From: a virus
Virus record (IMG/VR): IMGVR_UViG_3300043640_000020
Location: 1 to 48,177 of that record
Reading direction: 5' to 3' (one strand)
Length of the DNA: 48,177 nucleotides
The notes below the pieces were generated by a model. The model had not been told where the DNA came from. It saw only the letters and a list, made by a program, of their open reading frames with translations, and did not search any database. Below, one piece after another: positions 39,013 to 47,101 of this stretch. How positions within the stretch are numbered: the stretch's first letter is position 1; each line of letters begins with the position of its first letter. A program made the translations under genes and the position numbers.

Positions 39013-40691
39013 GCTCTCCACTTCCCCTGATAGCAAGTGATGACGGTTCGTTTTCCATTTCGGTAGGTCAGGACGTGACTTCTACTCCAGCTACTTGGGC
39101 CGATATTATACCCTTGCTCCAAATCGCCAGTAATGCCCGAGCGGTAAGCGCCGTCCTCGATCCCGGCCGAATGCCCGTGGCCCGTGTTGGATTTGCGGCC
39201 CATCTTGGCAAAGCCGCGCAGCGACGCCCTGGCGCCGTTCGGCCCGTGGTCGCCGTGCATCCCGCACTCGATGCCGCCGCCAGCATCGGGGCAGACGATG
39301 AAGCTCTCGTCGGCGCGGAGGAACGTCATGTCCTCGGCGCGGCGTCGCAGCATGTCGTCACCGCGTGCGCAGTCGCGGACAGCCCAAGCGACAAGGTGAA
39401 AGCTCTTGTCGTGCTCGGCGATGGCTCGGTAGACGCGAGCCTGCGCCTCCAGAAAGAGAACCGCATTGCGGGGGTCCGTTTTGTAGTCGCCCTCGCGCAG
39501 CCATCGCATGAAGGCGTTGTCGTGGTTGCTATCGACGACGACGGTTTGGCACCAGTCGCGGTAGCTCGTGCAGGTCAGAAAGCTGGTGACGCCATCCAGC
39601 TCATCGCCCACGTCATCCTTGCCGGCGACGTGCTTTTCGAATGCTTTGTGGGGGTTGCCGCGGTCATGGTGGTTGCGGGCGCGGAAGTCGAGAACATCGT
39701 GCATGAATTGATATCGCGGCGACAAGGCGTCGATCATGCTGCGGAACCCGCCGTGGTAATCCCCGCCCCACAGCATCTCTTCGACTTCGGCCGGCACCGT
39801 GCCGACGTGGATATCGCCCCACGTGATCGCCTCAAGGCGGTGGCCGTCCGTGACCAGCCCCTCTTTCGCCTGAAGCGTCAGATCGTAGATCGCGCCGTCG
39901 CTGTCGCTGTTGAGCTGACGACAGAACCAGTTGCCGTCGCTGTCGACTTCCACCAGCAGCGCGCCGTAGCCGTGATGGAATTCCGCCTTCAGCCCGGCCG
40001 TCTTGGCGATGTAGTTGCGTTGCGTGATGGTGCCGGTCGTGTAGTTGAACTTCGTCCCCTCGTGCTTGCCGGCGGCGATGCTCTCCATCGCGAACTTGAC
40101 GTGCGGGAAGATCCCCGACTTGCGGCCGGTGTAGCTCTCGAAACCGGAGAGCGGCCGAACGGCGGTCGGCAGGATGTTCATCTCGCCGCACCAGATCAGC
40201 CCCGGCGCGATGACAACGCTTTCGTCGAGAATGAAGGGCTCGATCTCCGGCGCGTACCAAAGCTCCCCCTGCACGTCTTCCTTGCCGCGCTTGACGGACA
40301 TCTTGCCGTAGCTCGCCTTGTCGTAGGTGAATGTCGAGACGCAGATCCGAGCGTCGTAGTGCTCGGCCAACGCCTTGAGGCTTTCCCACGCCGGCATGAA
40401 CAGGTGCGTGTTGTTCTGCGCGCAGGTGAAGATGTACCGCGCGACTTCGCCCGGCGCCGGCAACGCCCACTCGGAGCGGGGCAGGGCATGGACCCGCCCA
40501 CGAACCACGGGCTCTACGTCGATCGCCGGCCGGTCGTTGTCGAGTAAGGCCAGCTCAACGGCGCGGCTATAGCGCTTGTGCATGGCGCCGTAGGATATCC
40601 CGGTGGCGCGGACGGCGGCGCGGATGCTGCCGTGAGCGTGTACGGCTGTAAACGCGGCTCTGGCTTGCTCGATGCTGATGGCTGCGGTCAA
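39009..40691 (-). CDS. Calcineurin-like metallophosphoesterase with N-terminal helix-turn-helix
   Basis: 560 residues. The start is taken as TTG 40691, overlapping the resolvase-like stop (TTGA); upstream codons belong to that gene in another frame. Residues about 5-50 (ISIEQARAAFTAVHAHGSIR, ATGISYGAMHKRYSRA) read as a helix-turn-helix. The C-terminal half carries the metal-binding motifs GDIHVG (DxH), VVVDSNHD (N-H-D), GMHGDHG and GHGHSAG of calcineurin-type phosphoesterases, as in SbcD/Mre11-like nucleases. It probably acts on DNA during replication or recombination. Confidence 0.75.
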   Translation of the reverse strand: MTAAISIEQARAAFTAVHAHGSIRAAVRATGISYGAMHKRYSRAVELALLDNDRPAIDVEPVVRGRVHALPRSEWALPAPGEVARYIFTCAQNNTHLFMPAWESLKALAEHYDARICVSTFTYDKASYGKMSVKRGKEDVQGELWYAPEIEPFILDESVVIAPGLIWCGEMNILPTAVRPLSGFESYTGRKSGIFPHVKFAMESIAAGKHEGTKFNYTTGTITQRNYIAKTAGLKAEFHHGYGALLVEVDSDGNWFCRQLNSDSDGAIYDLTLQAKEGLVTDGHRLEAITWGDIHVGTVPAEVEEMLWGGDYHGGFRSMIDALSPRYQFMHDVLDFRARNHHDRGNPHKAFEKHVAGKDDVGDELDGVTSFLTCTSYRDWCQTVVVDSNHDNAFMRWLREGDYKTDPRNAVLFLEAQARVYRAIAEHDKSFHLVAWAVRDCARGDDMLRRRAEDMTFLRADESFIVCPDAGGGIECGMHGDHGPNGARASLRGFAKMGRKSNTGHGHSAGIEDGAYRSGITGDLEQGYNIGPSSWSRSHVLTYRNGKRTVITCYQGKWRA

Positions 40692-41011
40692 TACACGTAC
40701 TCCTTCATCAAGCCGAGAAACACGTCGGCGTCGAGCACGACAACCCACTTCTCGCCGTTCTTGCGATGGAAGATCAGCGCGTCGTCGCCGGGCTTCTTGT
40801 CCCGCATCGCTTGCTCCATCGCCTTGTAGAGATTGAAGGCTTGCACGCGCTTCACTTCGACGTGGAAACCTGACATCCCATGCACGACATCGGGGCTCTC
40901 GTTGCCGCCCGAGAACTGCTGGCCGCGCCGGGCGTCGAAGCCGTGGCGCTTGAACAGCGCGGCAACCTCCAGCTCGCCCCGACAACCCTTGCTCCGCGAA
41001 TTCACAGGCAT
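40688..41011 (-). CDS. Holliday-junction-resolvase-like PD-(D/E)XK nuclease, 107 aa
   Basis: ATG 41011 has AGGAG upstream; the longer frame from 41044 would use the palindrome as codons and lacks a ribosome site. The blocks KGCRGELEVAALFKRHGFDA, ESPDVV and FHVEVKRVQ give the Glu and the D-(12)-ExK active site of the archaeal Hjc-like/VRR-type nucleases. It could resolve branched replication intermediates. A perfect dispersed palindrome lies 15 bases before its start. Confidence 0.75.
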   Translation of the reverse strand: MPVNSRSKGCRGELEVAALFKRHGFDARRGQQFSGGNESPDVVHGMSGFHVEVKRVQAFNLYKAMEQAMRDKKPGDDALIFHRKNGEKWVVVLDADVFLGLMKEYVY

Positions 41012-41025
41012 CTCAAACGTTCTCC

Positions 41026-41043
41026 TGGTATCACGTGATACCA
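41026..41043. promoter_or_regulatory. Dispersed palindrome, perfect 18-bp copy, adjoining the ribosome site
   Basis: TGGTATCACGTGATACCA. On the minus strand GGAG follows immediately, so the ribosome site of the resolvase-like gene abuts the palindrome, as at 23066. Confidence 0.8.
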
Positions 41044-41047
41044 ACTT

Positions 41048-41137
41048 TCAGCCGTGCCGGAGCACGAGATAGGCAGTCGCCACTAGCGAGAAGACTTCTG
41101 CGATGAAGACGATCGCCATTGCGCCTTCGGTACTCAC
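41048..41137 (-). CDS. Membrane micropeptide, 29 aa
   Basis: GTG 41137 overlaps the stop of the 41134-41241 gene (GTGA); an ATG six codons in is possible. One membrane segment (MAIVFIAEVFSLVATAYLVL) ending RHG. Short, but coupling with its neighbour supports it. Confidence 0.4.
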   Translation of the reverse strand: MSTEGAMAIVFIAEVFSLVATAYLVLRHG

Positions 41138-41241
41138 CAGCCCGCCGCCAGCGCATACATCGCCGTCCAGGCGAACATGAGCCCGAACGCGATGCAGATT
41201 GCGCACGCGACTAAGCCTTCGGCGAACTTGAGGATCACCAT
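41134..41241 (-). CDS. Membrane micropeptide, 35 aa
   Basis: ATG 41241 follows AGGGGAAGTATATC, the same leader type as ATG 10741 and 10908. One or two membrane segments (LVACAICIAFGLMFAWTAMY) ending AAGW. It starts 64 bases after the DNA polymerase gene. Confidence 0.45.
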   Translation of the reverse strand: MVILKFAEGLVACAICIAFGLMFAWTAMYALAAGW

Positions 41242-41305
41242 GATATACTTCCCCTACTCTGTGGTTACTCTAAAGCACCGATAGTTACTTAAAGATGAAG
41301 TAATT

Positions 41306-43297
41306 CTATTTTTTGTACCTCGTGCCCGTCCAGACATCGACGGAGGCCGGCCATCCGGCCGCCCATTCGCCGGGGCTTTCGCTCATGATCGCCTTGAATT
41401 CTTCCTTCGACCCGAAGCCGACCGGCACTTCACACACGATCTCGTCGTAGACGGTGAGGATCGGGTTGTAGCCGGCGGCGGCGAGGCGAGCCTTGGCGGG
41501 CTCCATCGCTTCCCGGCTGATGGCCTGCGTAGCATTTTCCGCCAGCTTGCCGCCGTAGGTCGTGACGCGCTTCCACTGCCCTTCCTTCTGCGCCATGTAG
41601 GTGAGCTGCGCCTTCACGCGGCACGAGCACGTTCCGGCCGCGCAGTCGTCCTTCGTTGCCGGCTGATGCCACTGCGGCATGGTCGCGCGAAGCTGGGGAT
41701 CGAAGTACCAAATGCGCTTTCCGTTCGGCAGGCGCATCGTCAGCCAGCGGTCGATGATTTCGAATTGAATGCCGCTTGGCTCGACGACGTGGATATCGCC
41801 CGGCGTCTCCACCGCGGCAATCGCGGCGCGCTCCAGGTTGCGCCAGAACGCGACGATGGCCGGATGCTCCGCGCGCCACGCCTTGACAATTTCGATGATC
41901 CGCTCGTCGCTATGCCGGCCGCTGGTATCGAACTTCAGCCAAGCGCCAAGCGCCCCCTGGTAGCCGCAAGCGAGTTCGCAAATTTTGCCATCCTGCCGTT
42001 CTGAAGGATGCGTCGCCTTAGTCACGGTGCCCGGCGGCAAGTTGAACACCTTATCCGCGGTGCGTTCGTAGATCTTCTCGCCGCGAGCAAAGGCGTCGAT
42101 TTTCCACTGCTCCCCCGCGAGGCAAGAGAGAATGATAGCCTCGATCGACACGTAGTCGCCCGCGAGGATGTAGTTGCCGGGCTGCGCCATGATCCAATAG
42201 CGGCTGGCGTTGCTCACGGCCTGCATCGCATCGCCGTACAGCGCATCGAGCCATTGCGCGTCGCCGTACATGATATCGCGGACGAGCTGGTCCGGCTCCA
42301 TGCCGTCGAAGCCGCGGGTGAGGTTGAGCGGCTGGAAGCCGGAGCCCGTGTTGCGCCCCGTCAGCGCGCCGTGGTAGCGCGTTTGAAACCGCGCCCGGCC
42401 GTCAGGCGCGCATTGCCGGGCCATGGCGTCCAGCTTCTTCGTGCTGGCCTTGTTGATCTCCAGCCGGATTTGCATCGCGCGGCGAGCCGGGCCGGCGGGA
42501 ACGGCGCCGGCTTCCATCAGATCTTCCAGCGTGTCGGCCGTCATGTCGGGCAGGTTCACGCCCTGCTCGGTGAACCACGCCATCACCTTGTCCCGTTGCG
42601 TCGGGTTGAAGCCGACGAGCCCGCGGAACTCGGCCGTCAGATCCTCGGCGCGCTTGTCAACGATGGTGGCCGCGGCATCGATACCCTTCTGGTCAAGATA
42701 AAGTCCGCGTAGGTTTGTCTCCAGATCCAGAAGGAAAATAGGAATTTCAGCATCGGGCAAGTCTCCAAGAATTTCCGAGCAAGCGCGCTCGGTGATAACG
42801 TCGCGCCGGCAATAGGCGACGAACTTCTGAAAGTCTTCGGGCGGGATGACGGGCTTCGCCGTCTTCAGATGCAGCTTCGAATATTTCGTGATGAGCTTCG
42901 CGCCTTCCGGGTCTTTGCCGGGAAGGCCCAGCGCGGAGGCGAGGCGGTCGAGAGCCGGCGGCATAGCGAAGTAGTTGGCAGTCGCCATCGAGTCTCGCCA
43001 TTGCGCCAGTGGGATATCCGGCCAGCCATAGCGCGCGACCATGATGTTGCGCCAATGGGAAATTTCGAATGCGACGTTGTGGGCCTCGAACAAGTCGCCG
43101 CGCTCGATCGCTTCAACGATCTCTTGAGGGCAGTCGTTCGTGGCGTTCTTGCCCGGCCACCAGTCCCGCACGTCCTCGTCGCCCGGCGCGAAGCACAAGC
43201 AGATAATATCGGTCGTCGGGTGGAGCGAGTAATTCCACGAGCCGACCTTCTTGAGGTCCGCGTACCCGCGAGTTTCGAAATCGAGGGTCCAAATCAC
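41306..43297 (-). CDS. DNA polymerase, family A, with 3'-5' exonuclease
   Basis: 663 residues from GTG 43297, whose start overlaps the winged-helix stop (GTGA); the longer frame to 43423 is rejected because it overlaps that gene. Exonuclease: DFET (D6, E8), AHNVAFE (about 72-78), YCRRD (D166). Polymerase: motif A AGDYVSIEA (D381, E386), motif B RQDGKICELACGYQG (R434, K438, Y446), motif C VYDE (D618, E619). It replicates the phage DNA. The motif C His of VHDE is Tyr here. Other parts look complete. Confidence 0.92.
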   Translation of the reverse strand: MIWTLDFETRGYADLKKVGSWNYSLHPTTDIICLCFAPGDEDVRDWWPGKNATNDCPQEIVEAIERGDLFEAHNVAFEISHWRNIMVARYGWPDIPLAQWRDSMATANYFAMPPALDRLASALGLPGKDPEGAKLITKYSKLHLKTAKPVIPPEDFQKFVAYCRRDVITERACSEILGDLPDAEIPIFLLDLETNLRGLYLDQKGIDAAATIVDKRAEDLTAEFRGLVGFNPTQRDKVMAWFTEQGVNLPDMTADTLEDLMEAGAVPAGPARRAMQIRLEINKASTKKLDAMARQCAPDGRARFQTRYHGALTGRNTGSGFQPLNLTRGFDGMEPDQLVRDIMYGDAQWLDALYGDAMQAVSNASRYWIMAQPGNYILAGDYVSIEAIILSCLAGEQWKIDAFARGEKIYERTADKVFNLPPGTVTKATHPSERQDGKICELACGYQGALGAWLKFDTSGRHSDERIIEIVKAWRAEHPAIVAFWRNLERAAIAAVETPGDIHVVEPSGIQFEIIDRWLTMRLPNGKRIWYFDPQLRATMPQWHQPATKDDCAAGTCSCRVKAQLTYMAQKEGQWKRVTTYGGKLAENATQAISREAMEPAKARLAAAGYNPILTVYDEIVCEVPVGFGSKEEFKAIMSESPGEWAAGWPASVDVWTGTRYKK

Positions 43298-43566
43298 GTC
43301 GCCGGCCTCATGCGATACCCGCAGCCGTACACGGGCCTGAAGTTGTAGCCGTGGCGGCGCAGAGCGCATACCGCAAGCCGGATGATGGCGAGGTATGTCT
43401 TCGGGCGAGCGCCGTCGTCCCAAGCCTCGGCGGCGATAGTGTCATGCGAGACGAGAGAGCCGCGACCGCCGGCCACCGTCGAGAACACGGTGAACTCGAT
43501 CGGCGACATGCGATGGCCGTCCAAGGCCCGCAGCAGCCCGCTTGTGCTGACGCGATCTAGCCGCAT
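43294..43566 (-). CDS. Stand-alone OmpR/PhoB-type winged-helix protein, 90 aa
   Basis: ATG 43566 overlaps the stop of the SprT-like gene. The sequence HRMSPIEFTVFSTVAGGRGS, TIAAEAWDD, then AIIRLAVCALRRHGYNFRPV and GCGYRM reproduces the DNA-binding half of response regulators (recognition helix, then wing ending in the G-x-GYR turn). There is no receiver domain. It is the clearest DNA-binding regulator candidate in the window and lies between a protease-like gene and the DNA polymerase. Its target is unknown; the dispersed palindrome is one possibility. Confidence 0.7.
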   Translation of the reverse strand: MRLDRVSTSGLLRALDGHRMSPIEFTVFSTVAGGRGSLVSHDTIAAEAWDDGARPKTYLAIIRLAVCALRRHGYNFRPVYGCGYRMRPAT

Positions 43567-43919
43567 AGCCCGAACTGGTCCGGAGTCCAGCCGAAGTAGG
43601 CGCAGAGATCCTGACCGCGCGCCTGGAACCAAGGCCCGTGGTCCTCGCCAGCATCCTTCAGCGCCACGTCCTGCGCAAGGTGCAGCATCTCGTGGGCGAT
43701 AATGGCGAAAGCCTCGCCCGCGTCCTCAATGAGGTTGCGCGAGATCTCGATAACACAGGGCTCGCCGTCGTCGCGGTACTGCGAGTAGCCGCGGACCTTG
43801 CTCGTGCGGATCGCCTTGAACTCCGTCGTCGGCGGCATGGCGACGAGCGAGAGCGGCCCATGCTGGCGCAAGAAGACGTAGCTGGAGCGTATCAGCGCAG
43901 GCGTCAGAATGAACTTCAC
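43557..43919 (-). CDS. SprT-like zinc metalloprotein, 120 aa
   Basis: GTG start at 43919 with GAGGG upstream. The HExxH zinc motif is AHEMLHLAQD (about residues 74-83), with a further His downstream (EDHGPWFQ). SprT-like domains in phages and in Spartan proteins are DNA-linked metalloproteases. No signal peptide. The stop overlaps the winged-helix gene start. Confidence 0.75.
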   Translation of the reverse strand: MKFILTPALIRSSYVFLRQHGPLSLVAMPPTTEFKAIRTSKVRGYSQYRDDGEPCVIEISRNLIEDAGEAFAIIAHEMLHLAQDVALKDAGEDHGPWFQARGQDLCAYFGWTPDQFGLCG

Positions 43920-43990
43920 GGCTCAGCCCTCAATGCGCTTGTGATGAAGTGGCGGCCTCACATCGCCTCGGGGGTTTCGATGGATGACCC

Positions 43991-44018
43991 CTAACGCCGC
44001 GTCGCGCGCTGGCGTTAG
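43991..44018 (-). terminator. Hairpin after the DUF2815 gene
   Basis: CTAACGCC (43991-43998) pairs with GGCGTTAG (44011-44018), an 8-bp perfect stem that includes the TAA stop of the 44015-44683 gene. No T-run follows, so intrinsic termination is uncertain. The remaining gap to 43920 shows no gene. Confidence 0.4.
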
Positions 44019-44683
44019 CCCCGCTTGCGTCGGCCCGTCGCCCCGCTGGCTTCGCCGCTCGGCTTGCCAACGGGCTTGAACAGCGTCGAGTGGTCGCGGC
44101 CCTGCACCAGCTTCTCGCCGTCGCGCGTCTTCTGGAACGCCGACAGGTAGAACTTGAGGGCCTTCTTGCCGACGTTGTCGACATAGGCGGCGATCGTCAC
44201 CGCGGCGATGCCGAAGCAGCCGGGGTAAACCGCCGTCTGGTTCGCCACGCCGATCGGCTTCGCTTCCCCGTCGAACACGGCAACGCCGCCCGGCCCGTCC
44301 TGGCCGAACTGGTTGAACGACGTGTTGGCGCGAATGACGATCTTGCCCTTGTAGGCGTCGCCATCCTTGCCGCGCTCCGCGCGGGCCTCGGCCATCTCGT
44401 CGCCATCCTTGAGCGGCGAATGGACCTTCTTGCCCTCAAGGAACAGATCGAAGAACGTGTCGCCCCACTCATCGGCGGCGAAGTTCGCCAGATCGTCCTC
44501 GATCTTGCCCTCGCCGGTCACGTCCGCGGGATCGAACGCCAGCTCGATTTTGTACGTCGGCTTGCCTTCGACGCCGTTCGCGCTGGTGAACGCATCGCGT
44601 TCGAACAGGGACGAGTTGATAAGGCGCCCCTCGGGCAGCATGATAATCTTCGCCGGCTCGGACTTCTTCTGAATTGCAGCCAT
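44015..44683 (-). CDS. DUF2815-type ssDNA-binding protein
   Basis: 222 residues from ATG 44683, preceded by GGAGAG; a GTG two codons earlier is too close to it. GRLINSSLFERDAFTSANGV, with YKIELAFDP, GDTFFDLFLEGKKVHSPLKD, FNQFGQDGPGGVAVFDGEAK and the AVYPGCFGIAAVTIAAY block are the standard OB-fold blocks of this family (T7 gp2.5-like). It coats single-stranded DNA in replication and recombination. It forms a typical module with the DUF2800 exonuclease upstream and the polymerase downstream. The acidic or Ser-rich end is replaced by a basic tail (GRRKRG). Confidence 0.85.
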   Translation of the reverse strand: MAAIQKKSEPAKIIMLPEGRLINSSLFERDAFTSANGVEGKPTYKIELAFDPADVTGEGKIEDDLANFAADEWGDTFFDLFLEGKKVHSPLKDGDEMAEARAERGKDGDAYKGKIVIRANTSFNQFGQDGPGGVAVFDGEAKPIGVANQTAVYPGCFGIAAVTIAAYVDNVGKKALKFYLSAFQKTRDGEKLVQGRDHSTLFKPVGKPSGEASGATGRRKRG

Positions 44684-44727
44684 CTTCACTCTCTCCAGTC
44701 GTGATGAAACTCTCGATTGCGGATTGT

Positions 44728-45897
44728 CTACTTCGCCGCGGCCTTCCGCTTCTGCGTCGCGGCTTCGAACATACTCTTCGTATCCTTGTTGACCTTCGGC
44801 CGCGCGTCCTCAGACTTGGCGACGGTCAAGCCGGCGTCGGGCTTGTGCGCCCACTGTGCGACGAACGCCTTGCCCTCGGGCAACTCTTCCATTTGCGCGG
44901 GTGACAGCAGCGCCGGCTTCGAATAGGCCATCGGGCCGAACTTGGCTTTCGCGGCAGGGGCGGCGCCATCCTTGAAGACGCGGTTCGCACGGGCCTTCAC
45001 CAGTCCCCAGCCCGGTACGTCGACACCCGCGTTCATCATGCGGAACGCGGTGTTGCTGGCCGCTTTACCGACGATCTTCGCCCGCTCCAGCAAGTCGAGG
45101 AACCGCGAGACTTGAGCCGGCTTCAGCTCGTCGGCCGTCCCATTCATCAGCGCCATCATCGTCTCCAGTTCGTCCATCTCTTGCATGAGCTGCGGGCAGG
45201 CATGGGAACGCGCCGGGCAGAAGCGGCAGTGCTCGCCGGACTTGGTATCACGTGATACCATCGCGTGATCCATCGCCGGCCGCAGCACATCCCAAAGCCA
45301 GCGGAACAAATCGAGCGTCGAAAGCTCCCACGTGCGGTGCGGGCCGTCGAAGTGGAAGCCGTTTGGCTGGTGGATATGGATCACGACACGCTCGATCGCG
45401 CCCCACAAGCCCAGCTCTTCCAGCGCCCCGCAAGCGTAGTACATGCCCTGCGGATTTTCCTTGACTTCGACAACAATGCCCGCGCCGTTCTTGTAATCAT
45501 GGACGTGCAGGGTGCGCGTCGGCTCGTCGATGAAAATGGCGTCGGACGTGCCATAGAACAGCTCGTGTATCGAGGGGCAGTGAAAGCCGCGCTCGACGAA
45601 GAAATTACTTTGGTTGCGGTCGGGGTGAAGCTCGCGTATCTTATCGAGGTACTGCTGCACGGCATCGGCCATGTGCTTGTCGGTAGCCCAGCCCCCGTGC
45701 GTCCAGCCTAGGTGTTCCCAGGCGTCCGTGTCGGATGTCAGACACATTTCGCCGAGCGCATGAGCCGCCGTGCCGATCGCGGCGTGGTCGCTCTCTTCGT
45801 CGATGATGCCGGCGCTCAACCCGACCGAGCCTGGACACGCCATCCATCTCTTGGCGCCGGACGCGCCGAGTGGGCTATGGCCCTGTGGTCCGCTCAT
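44728..45897 (-). CDS. DUF2800 RecB/Cas4-like PD-(D/E)XK exonuclease
   Basis: 389 residues. N-terminal Cys21 (RWMACPGS) and C-terminal Cys224, Cys227, Cys234 form the likely iron-sulphur cluster of RecB-like nucleases. The active site includes GTSDAIF (D119) and VHDYKNG (D134, K136). It would process double-stranded ends for recombination with the ssDNA-binding protein next door. A perfect dispersed palindrome occupies codons 214-219 (VSRDT), just before the Cys cluster. The start overlaps the membrane-protein stop. Confidence 0.85.
   Translation of the reverse strand: MSGPQGHSPLGASGAKRWMACPGSVGLSAGIIDEESDHAAIGTAAHALGEMCLTSDTDAWEHLGWTHGGWATDKHMADAVQQYLDKIRELHPDRNQSNFFVERGFHCPSIHELFYGTSDAIFIDEPTRTLHVHDYKNGAGIVVEVKENPQGMYYACGALEELGLWGAIERVVIHIHQPNGFHFDGPHRTWELSTLDLFRWLWDVLRPAMDHAMVSRDTKSGEHCRFCPARSHACPQLMQEMDELETMMALMNGTADELKPAQVSRFLDLLERAKIVGKAASNTAFRMMNAGVDVPGWGLVKARANRVFKDGAAPAAKAKFGPMAYSKPALLSPAQMEELPEGKAFVAQWAHKPDAGLTVAKSEDARPKVNKDTKSMFEAATQKRKAAAK
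45243..45260. promoter_or_regulatory. Dispersed palindrome inside the exonuclease gene, perfect 18-bp copy
   Basis: TGGTATCACGTGATACCA, read on the minus strand as M-V-S-R-D-T in the linker before the Cys cluster. All 18 bases are kept although they encode protein. Confidence 0.8.
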
Positions 45898-46058
45898 AGT
45901 GGCACCGTCCAGGCTACGCCCGCTCCGGCCCCAATCGCGAGAATACCAAGGATGAAAATCCCGCCCGGTCCGAACAGACTACCGACGACAAACAGGACAA
46001 ACAGGACGAAGAGCGCAGCGGCGGCTACAGCCGCGCCAGTGACAGCGCCTCTAAACAT
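45894..46058 (-). CDS. Small membrane protein, 54 aa
   Basis: ATG 46058 has CTGGAGAG upstream and the stop overlaps the exonuclease start (ATGA). Two membrane segments (AVAAAALFVLFVLFVVGSLF and GGIFILGILAIGAGAGVAW). A Gly/Pro turn lies between them. The 16-bp repeat at 46089 lies 30 bases upstream. Function unknown. Confidence 0.6.
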   Translation of the reverse strand: MFRGAVTGAAVAAAALFVLFVLFVVGSLFGPGGIFILGILAIGAGAGVAWTVPL

Positions 46059-46088
46059 CTCACTCTCCAGGTCTAAGTAGTGTGCAGG

Positions 46089-46104
46089 CTTCTCACCCGC
46101 TCGG
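46089..46104. repeat. 16-bp direct repeat CTTCTCACCCGCTCGG, copy 2
   Basis: Exact copy of 3427-3442, same orientation, here in the gene-free 46059-46166 stretch. Possible shared promoter or binding element. Confidence 0.4.
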
Positions 46105-46166
46105 ACGTTCCGCCGGTAATACTCAGTAGCGATTGAGCCCTAGCGCACGAACGTCTAAACCCGTTG

Positions 46167-47039
46167 TTATTGTGCTTCGGAAACCATTACTCGCAGTTCG
46201 TCGATGAACTCCCGGCGCTCTTCGTCGACCAGCTCACCTACGCTTGTCGCGCCATGGAACTCCAGCAGGAATTCCTTGACGACCTTGGGTGTGATGACCG
46301 CCGCTGCTTGGCTGGCGGCCTTGGCGAGATCTTCGTTCGAGATGCCCGAGCTATCGGAAGGTGCAACGGGCGGCGAGGGCGTCGCTGTTGGCGCAGGCTG
46401 GTCCTGCGCAGCCTCGGTATGCGCCGTCCCATCCACAGATGCCGCAGCGCGGCGCTGGCGCATACGGGGTTCCGGCGAAGCCGCAGTCGTCTCGGTCGAC
46501 GCAGGCGTTTCCGGCGTAAGCTCGGCAGCGGGGACAGCGCGGCGCTGACGACGGGCTAAAGGGGCGCCGTCCTCAGACGAGGTATCCGTAGCAGTCGCAG
46601 GCTCCTTCTCCGCGTCCGCAGTAGGTGCAGAGCGTCGGCGGCGTGAGCCGGCTGCACCTTCGGTGGGCGATGGCTGTTGCGACGTGGTGCTTCCACCATC
46701 GACGGCGGCGCTCGCGTCGGCTAAAGGGGCGGCAGACGCCTCCAGCGGATTGGCGTGGGACTTGCGACGGCGGCCGGTCGATGCTTCCGCCTTGTCCAGC
46801 TCAACGAGCGCATCATTCCCTTCGTTGAGGATCTTGACGACCGCAGCAGATGCCTCGGGCGAGATCTTCAGCGGCGGAGCGCAGACGCCATCGCCGCACA
46901 AGCCGTTGAGCTGGAGCCAAGCGAGCACGCCGCCGATGTCTTGGAAGTCGAACCGTTCATTGCATCCCCAGCGAAAACCCACGGTGACGAGATTGCCGCT
47001 TTCTCCCTCGCTTTTCAGCGATACGCTTTCGATTTTCAT
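46167..47039 (-). CDS. Low-complexity phage protein with conserved-looking ends, 290 aa
   Basis: ATG 47039 follows AAGGGGCTTC. Residues 1-85 are a small globular domain (MKIESVSLKSEGESGNLVTV, GFRWGCNERF). Residues about 85-235 are Ala/Ser/Thr/Pro-rich and disordered, with four Arg clusters (TGRRRKS, SRRRRSA, ARRQRRA, MRQRRAA) at roughly regular spacing. The last 55 residues (ISNEDLAKAASQAAAVITPK, then EFLLEFHGATSVGELVDEER) are a helical domain. The Arg clusters could bind nucleic acid. No family recognised; it heads the leftward replication operon. Confidence 0.6.
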   Translation of the reverse strand: MKIESVSLKSEGESGNLVTVGFRWGCNERFDFQDIGGVLAWLQLNGLCGDGVCAPPLKISPEASAAVVKILNEGNDALVELDKAEASTGRRRKSHANPLEASAAPLADASAAVDGGSTTSQQPSPTEGAAGSRRRRSAPTADAEKEPATATDTSSEDGAPLARRQRRAVPAAELTPETPASTETTAASPEPRMRQRRAAASVDGTAHTEAAQDQPAPTATPSPPVAPSDSSGISNEDLAKAASQAAAVITPKVVKEFLLEFHGATSVGELVDEERREFIDELRVMVSEAQ

Positions 47040-47101
47040 TTGAAGCCCCTTTGTTCTGTGAAGGAATGTAAGCTACGATAGATTAACAATTGGTGTAGGA
47101 A

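Noticed and set aside
37152-43297. A 2-aminoadenine (Z) genome system
   Set aside because: A MazZ-like domain and a family A polymerase are present, but no PurZ-like adenylosuccinate synthetase or HD-type dATP phosphohydrolase is seen.
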